A stretch of 10,228 nt of DNA from UMGS973 sp963609975 (GTDB lineage: Bacteria; Bacillota; Clostridia; Peptostreptococcales; Anaerovoracaceae), in assembly GCA_963609975.1 (NCBI GenBank), contig CAVDMD010000083.1:1-10228 (forward strand). The letters run 5' to 3'. The notes under the pieces are model-generated. The model made no database searches. It saw nothing but the letters and a program-made list of their open reading frames with translations, and had not been told where the DNA came from. Position numbers and translations under genes: made by a program. Shown in pieces: positions 7,601 through 10,228 of the stretch (position 1 is its first letter; each line of letters begins with the position of its first letter).

Positions 7601-8894
7601 GGCTGCCATTGACGAGCGTGAAAAAAACCATATTAAAGCAGCGGCAGGAAACAGTGCGTTCCGCAGGCGGTATTTCACCAGAAAAATGCGCGAGGATTAT
7701 ACTATTATGATTCCGCAGATGTCTCCTATACATTTCAGACACGTTGAAGTTGCAATGAGACAGGCAGGCTACAAAGCGGTGCAGCTTCCGCCCGTAAACG
7801 TAAAGGCGGTAGACGAGGGACTCAGATATATAAACAATGATGCCTGCTATCCTACGATTGTAAGTCTGGGACAGGTTATATCGGCATTAAAATCAGGAGA
7901 ATTTGATCTTGACAGGACAGCCATATTCATGTCGCAGACAGGCGGCGGCTGCAGAGCCAGCAACTATGTTTCCCTGCTGCGAAAAGCACTCAAAGATCTT
8001 GATATGGAGCAGATACCTGTAATCTCGGTAAATATGGCCGGACTTGAATCGAATCCGGGCTTCAGAATAACGCTTCCGCTTGTCAAAAGCGGCATGATGG
8101 GCGTCGTTTACGGCGATATGTTTATGAGAGTTCTGTATGCTACAAGGCCTTATGAACAGGTAAAAGGCTCTGCCGATGCGCTTTATGAAAAATGGGCGGC
8201 CATTGCAGACGAGAATATCAGAGACGGCAGCTTCAGCCGGTTCAAAAAAAATCTGAAGGGCATAGCGGAGGATTTCGACGCGCTGCCTCTCAGAGATATC
8301 AAAAAACCCAAGGTTGGCGTTGTAGGCGAGATACTTGTAAAATATCATCCTACAGCCAACAATGACATAGTCAGTGTAATCGAAAACGAGGGAGGAGAGG
8401 CTGTTGTTTTAGACCTGCTGGACTTCTTCCTGTACGGTATGTACAGCAAAAAATTCAACTACGAGCATCTTTCGGGTTCATGGAAACAGATGAAGGGCAA
8501 TCAGCTTGCAATCAGCATACTTGAGCTTATACGAAAGCCTTACCGCAAGGCTCTGAGAGAAAGCAGCCGGTTTGAAGAACCGCTGCATATAGAGGAAATA
8601 GCAGAGGAGGCCTCCAAACTTATATCCATAGGAAACCAGTGCGGAGAGGGCTGGCTTCTGACAGGTGAAATGGTAGATCTCATAAATTCGGGCTGTGAAA
8701 ACATAGTCTGTCTGCAGCCGTTTGCGTGTCTGCCAAATCATGTTACAGGCAAGGGTATGCTCAAGGCACTCAGAAAATACAACCCTAAGGCAAACATAGC
8801 AGCTATAGATTATGATCCGGGAGCAAGCAGCGTAAATCAGCTTAACAGGATTAAACTTATGATGGCAACGGCGCACAAAAACCTTGAAAAATAA
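4689..8894 (+). CDS. Fused 2-hydroxyacyl-CoA dehydratase activase / reductase-like protein
   Basis: A 1401-residue cytoplasmic protein of the BadF/BadG/BcrA/HgdC ATPase type fused to HgdB-like modules; genomes usually label it an acyl-CoA dehydratase activase-related protein. Module 1 (about 1-255) has the ASKHA phosphate loop DVGSTT (6-11), GGED (100-103), C121 in GTCAGGTGAF and C160 in ARCGVFA. Module 2 (about 316-575) repeats this: DAGSTT (321-326), DIGGQDMK (416-423), C441 and C480. The Cys spacing is 39 in both, as I recall for the cluster-binding pair C127/C166 of HgdC. In that family two subunits share one [4Fe-4S] cluster and use ATP to drive an electron into a partner enzyme. A cysteine knuckle follows (C601, C604, C608, C627). 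Module 3 (about 665-975, DUF2229-like) has DTACYPAKLVHGH (714-726). Module 4 (about 1003-1401) has NDACYPTIVSLGQ (1050-1062), GGGCRASNY and CLPNHVTGKGM. Substrate unknown. It is probably co-transcribed with the next gene. Confidence 0.88.
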   Translation: MKLGIDVGSTTVKLVLLNEKNEIKYSKYERHMSNVFDKVEELVKEAYDSMGDITVKAVVTGSGGLALAEKAGIPFEQEVITCSRAVEELIPETETAIELGGEDAKITFYGASVEQRMNGTCAGGTGAFIDQMAVLLNTDAAGLNEAAKKHKMIYPIAARCGVFAKTDIQPLINEGAAIEDLAASIFQAVVNQTISGLACGHPIKGKVAFLGGPLSFLSELRTRFTETLELAPEDVIFPENSKYFVAIGAALLSEKYSDTTLGAIVDALDNIDASEVSDTKHIDPLFKNRADYAEFIKRHSADKVRTGELAKASGRLYLGIDAGSTTTKSAVIDEQNRVLYSFYKNNEGRPLETVLEMLRELYARIPADAYIARSAATGYGEGLIRAAFKIDTGEIETIAHYKAAQEFLPGVEFILDIGGQDMKCMKIKDGAIYNIMLNEACSSGCGSFIETYAKSVDMTVAEFAKEALFASNPVDLGTRCTVFMNSKVKQAQKEGATIGDISAGLSYSVIKNALYKVIKLRNPEEAGEKIVVQGGTFLNDAVLRSIERVVGKNVVRPDIAGIMGAFGAALVAKDTYEDGRSAILSLEELDAFSVNNSHTRCNGCENRCMLTVNRFNDGSRFITGNRCEKGEGKEHIENTVPDMYEYKFGRLFDYEPLAEYNAPRGSIGIPRVLNMYENYPFWHTFFTALGYRVILSPASSKSIYEAGMDTISSDTACYPAKLVHGHIKWLCENGVSTIFYPSINYERGEDPSAPNHYNCPIVATYPEVIGSNMDDVFKEYDVEFMHPFLPYDDDKRLKRELSRVFDIDKKEISAAVDRARAEDRNFHRDIKAKADEILDYIEKNHKKAVILSGRPYHVDPEINHGISKLITSFDMAVLTEDSVADRVTLARPVRVLDQWVYHSRMYKAAVFAGTRDDVEIVQLNSFGCGLDAVTTDQVEEICRSSNKLYTVLKIDEGSNLGAARIRIRSLRAAIDEREKNHIKAAAGNSAFRRRYFTRKMREDYTIMIPQMSPIHFRHVEVAMRQAGYKAVQLPPVNVKAVDEGLRYINNDACYPTIVSLGQVISALKSGEFDLDRTAIFMSQTGGGCRASNYVSLLRKALKDLDMEQIPVISVNMAGLESNPGFRITLPLVKSGMMGVVYGDMFMRVLYATRPYEQVKGSADALYEKWAAIADENIRDGSFSRFKKNLKGIAEDFDALPLRDIKKPKVGVVGEILVKYHPTANNDIVSVIENEGGEAVVLDLLDFFLYGMYSKKFNYEHLSGSWKQMKGNQLAISILELIRKPYRKALRESSRFEEPLHIEEIAEEASKLISIGNQCGEGWLLTGEMVDLINSGCENIVCLQPFACLPNHVTGKGMLKALRKYNPKANIAAIDYDPGASSVNQLNRIKLMMATAHKNLEK

Positions 8895-8926
8895 AAGAGT
8901 GACGTGCAAGCAGGCAGGAGAGCAAA

Positions 8927-10123
8927 ATGAGCAAAACAGCAAAAACAATCAGAACAGTTATTGTATCAATGCTTATCATTACCCTTGTTGTTTCAGGCAG
9001 CATTACGGCGGATGCGGCCTCATACAGCGGCAAATACTGGGTTAAAGTCAATGAGCAGTGCAATGTAGTGACAGTTTACGAAAAATCCGGCACCAAATGG
9101 AAGCCGATAAGAGCAATGCTGTGCTCCACAGGCCTTAAAAAACCGGGCAAGGAAACTCCGCGAGGCACATTTTACATGGGCGGCAGAAGACAGTGGGGCG
9201 TGATGTTTTTCGGGGTATACGCGCAGTACTGCACAACCATATCAGGCAATTATCTTTTCCATTCGGTACAGTACAACAAACAGAAAAACTACAAATCACA
9301 GCCGACAGATGAGTTTAATATGTTAGGCAAGCACGCCTCTCACGGCTGCGTCAGACTGTCGGTAATGGACGCCAAATGGATATATGACAACTGCAAGGCG
9401 GGTACCAAAGTCACAATATACAGAAGCAGCAATCCGGGGCCTATGGGCAAGCCGGAGGGCATCAAGGTATCCACAGACCGCAAGGAATACTGGGATCCTA
9501 CAGATCCTAACCCGGACAACCCGTATTATCTGCTCAAAAAACCCGTAATAACCGTAAGCAGCAAAAAACAGCTTACAGTTGAGCTTGGCAGCAAATACAC
9601 TCTCAAAAAATATGTGACGGCAAAGGATCCCAACACCTATATGGATCTGACGGATCTGGTGAGTGTAAACAAGGTTACAAAATACTCGGAAGAAACAAAA
9701 ACATATGTGAAATGCAGCTTTTCAACCAAGACAGAGGGCATTTACAAGGTGCAGTACAAGGTAAAGGACAAATACAGCGGTACAGCCTACAAGACAATTA
9801 AAATCACCGTCACAGACAGCAACAGACCTGCTGTTTCGGGAGCGGCAGACAGAACTGTCATAACAGGTGAGACGGATGCCGTTAAGAATGTTACCGCAAA
9901 ACAGGCGGGCAAAGACATGACAGAAGCAATCAGGGTATATATCAGAGAGCCTGAGAGCGCAGATTATACAGAGCTTACATATGAGCAGGCAAAGGCGTAT
10001 GTGTTTGAAAAGGCCGGAGAATACAGCATCAGATATGTGCTTTCCGATACTATGGCAAAGTATGAGGATGCCAACGCAGAGATTACGGTTACCGCCGCTT
10101 CGGAACATACAGATTTAAGATAA
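8927..10123 (+). CDS. Secreted L,D-transpeptidase (YkuD domain) with Ig-like tail
   Basis: A 398-residue exported protein. Residues 1-31 form a signal peptide: a basic start (MSKTAKTIRT), a hydrophobic core (VIVSMLIITLVV) and a likely cut after ADA or ADAA. The YkuD domain spans about 36-165. It has the substrate-side His in FHSV (H112) and the catalytic motif HASHGCVRLS (136-145, with H139, G140 and C141 as nucleophile). YkuD enzymes make 3-3 cross-links in peptidoglycan or attach proteins or peptides to it, outside the membrane. A Pro/Asp-rich linker (about 186-202) leads to two beta-sandwich-like repeats. The first, about 206-296, has GIYKVQYKVKDKYSGTAYKT; the second, about 301-390, has AGEYSIRYVLSD. 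Both carry the G-x-Y-x-[VI]-x-Y pattern of bacterial Ig-like/DUF5011 domains, probably for wall or glycan binding. AGGAG at 8916-8920 is 6 nt before the ATG. The 32-bp gap to the activase-reductase gene contains no promoter I can see. There is no LPxTG anchor or C-terminal membrane segment. Confidence 0.92.
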   Translation: MSKTAKTIRTVIVSMLIITLVVSGSITADAASYSGKYWVKVNEQCNVVTVYEKSGTKWKPIRAMLCSTGLKKPGKETPRGTFYMGGRRQWGVMFFGVYAQYCTTISGNYLFHSVQYNKQKNYKSQPTDEFNMLGKHASHGCVRLSVMDAKWIYDNCKAGTKVTIYRSSNPGPMGKPEGIKVSTDRKEYWDPTDPNPDNPYYLLKKPVITVSSKKQLTVELGSKYTLKKYVTAKDPNTYMDLTDLVSVNKVTKYSEETKTYVKCSFSTKTEGIYKVQYKVKDKYSGTAYKTIKITVTDSNRPAVSGAADRTVITGETDAVKNVTAKQAGKDMTEAIRVYIREPESADYTELTYEQAKAYVFEKAGEYSIRYVLSDTMAKYEDANAEITVTAASEHTDLR

Positions 10124-10130
10124 ATATTTG

Positions 10131-10159
10131 AGGGGAGTCTGCAAAACAGGCTTCCTTTT
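10131..10159 (+). terminator. Rho-independent terminator after the transpeptidase gene
   Basis: An 11-bp stem with three G:U pairs joins 10131-10141 (AGGGGAGTCTG) to 10147-10157 (CAGGCTTCCTT) around a CAAAA loop. It begins 7 nt after the TAA stop. T-rich sequence overlaps and follows the 3' arm (10156-10159). It would end the activase-transpeptidase transcript. Confidence 0.65.
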
Positions 10160-10166
10160 GCATTGT

Positions 10167-10207
10167 AAAAAAGTGGAAATATACGGAATTAAAATTCCTA
10201 TTTCCAC
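10167..10207 (-). terminator. Rho-independent terminator for a convergent gene outside the window
   Basis: Outer arms 10173-10181 (GTGGAAATA) and 10199-10207 (TATTTCCAC) form 9 perfect pairs. Inner arms GGAATT (10185-10190) and AATTCC (10193-10198) extend the hairpin past a TAC bulge. On the minus strand the stem is followed directly by six T (10172-10167), so the signal serves a minus-strand gene to the right. Confidence 0.7.
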
Positions 10208-10209
10208 AT

Positions 10210-10228
10210 ATCGCACACAAGGTGCGAT
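10210..10228. repeat. Perfect 7-bp inverted repeat at the window edge
   Basis: ATCGCAC (10210-10216) and GTGCGAT (10222-10228) pair exactly around ACAAG. It is cut by the window end, so it may be longer. It lies just upstream, on the minus strand, of the 10167-10207 terminator, so it could be part of a 3' UTR or small RNA of the unseen convergent gene. Confidence 0.4.

Noticed and set aside
7893..8948. Minus-strand open frames of 151 and 156 codons
   Set aside because: They are antisense to the activase-reductase gene, lack ribosome sites, and have the low-complexity composition expected of shadow frames.
1..10228. CRISPR array, tRNA, rRNA, riboswitch, insertion sequence or phage genes
   Set aside because: I found no regularly spaced repeats, tRNA-like arms, rRNA-like segments, transposase/integrase motifs or recognisable riboswitch cores on reading both strands.

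Overview
The window looks like ordinary chromosome from an anaerobic, low-to-mid GC Firmicute of class Clostridia. The grounds are the strong AGGAG-type ribosome sites, sigma-A-like promoters, heavy use of AGA (Arg) and ATA (Ile) codons, a giant CoA-dehydratase-activase-type protein typical of strict anaerobes, and a secreted L,D-transpeptidase with a Gram-positive-style signal peptide. Assignment to a gut Oscillospiraceae/Ruminococcus-like lineage is only an impression. I see no mobile element, CRISPR array, tRNA or rRNA.

Layout from left to right. (1) Positions 1-1526, minus strand: release factor RF3 (prfC), cut off by the window edge about 20 residues before its expected end. (2) A 184-bp divergent gap with a good promoter and a repeated TTGAATTAATT box. 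(3) 1711-3084, plus: a complete MATE-family multidrug/cation antiporter. (4) 3106-3450, plus: a 114-codon unknown ORF in the same frame as the MATE gene, with no visible ribosome site. (5) 3503-4078, minus: a small cysteine-rich protein with a YkgJ-like CxxxCxxxCC metal-binding motif. Its start is best placed at a GTG, not at the upstream ATG of the longer open frame. Its stop codon lies in the loop of its own terminator. (6) About 4141-4688: an AT-rich stretch holding a possible 50-codon small ORF, a possible decayed coding remnant, two hairpin/palindrome elements and the promoter of the next gene. (7) 4689-8894, plus: a 1401-residue protein that joins two ASKHA ATPase modules of the 2-hydroxyacyl-CoA dehydratase activase type to two reductase-like modules. 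(8) 8927-10123, plus: an exported YkuD-type L,D-transpeptidase with two apparent Ig-like repeats, 32 bp after gene 7 and probably in its transcript. (9) Terminators of opposite polarity at the right edge, implying a convergent gene just outside.

The genes do not form one obvious pathway. prfC and the MATE gene are divergent, the YkgJ-like gene is alone, and the activase-reductase and transpeptidase genes form a short transcription unit. The most noteworthy item is the 1401-residue protein. Its four modules and repeated cysteine pairs (C121/C160 and C441/C480, both 39 apart) suggest a single-chain ATP-driven electron-transfer machine. The family is known from genomes, but to my knowledge its substrate is not.
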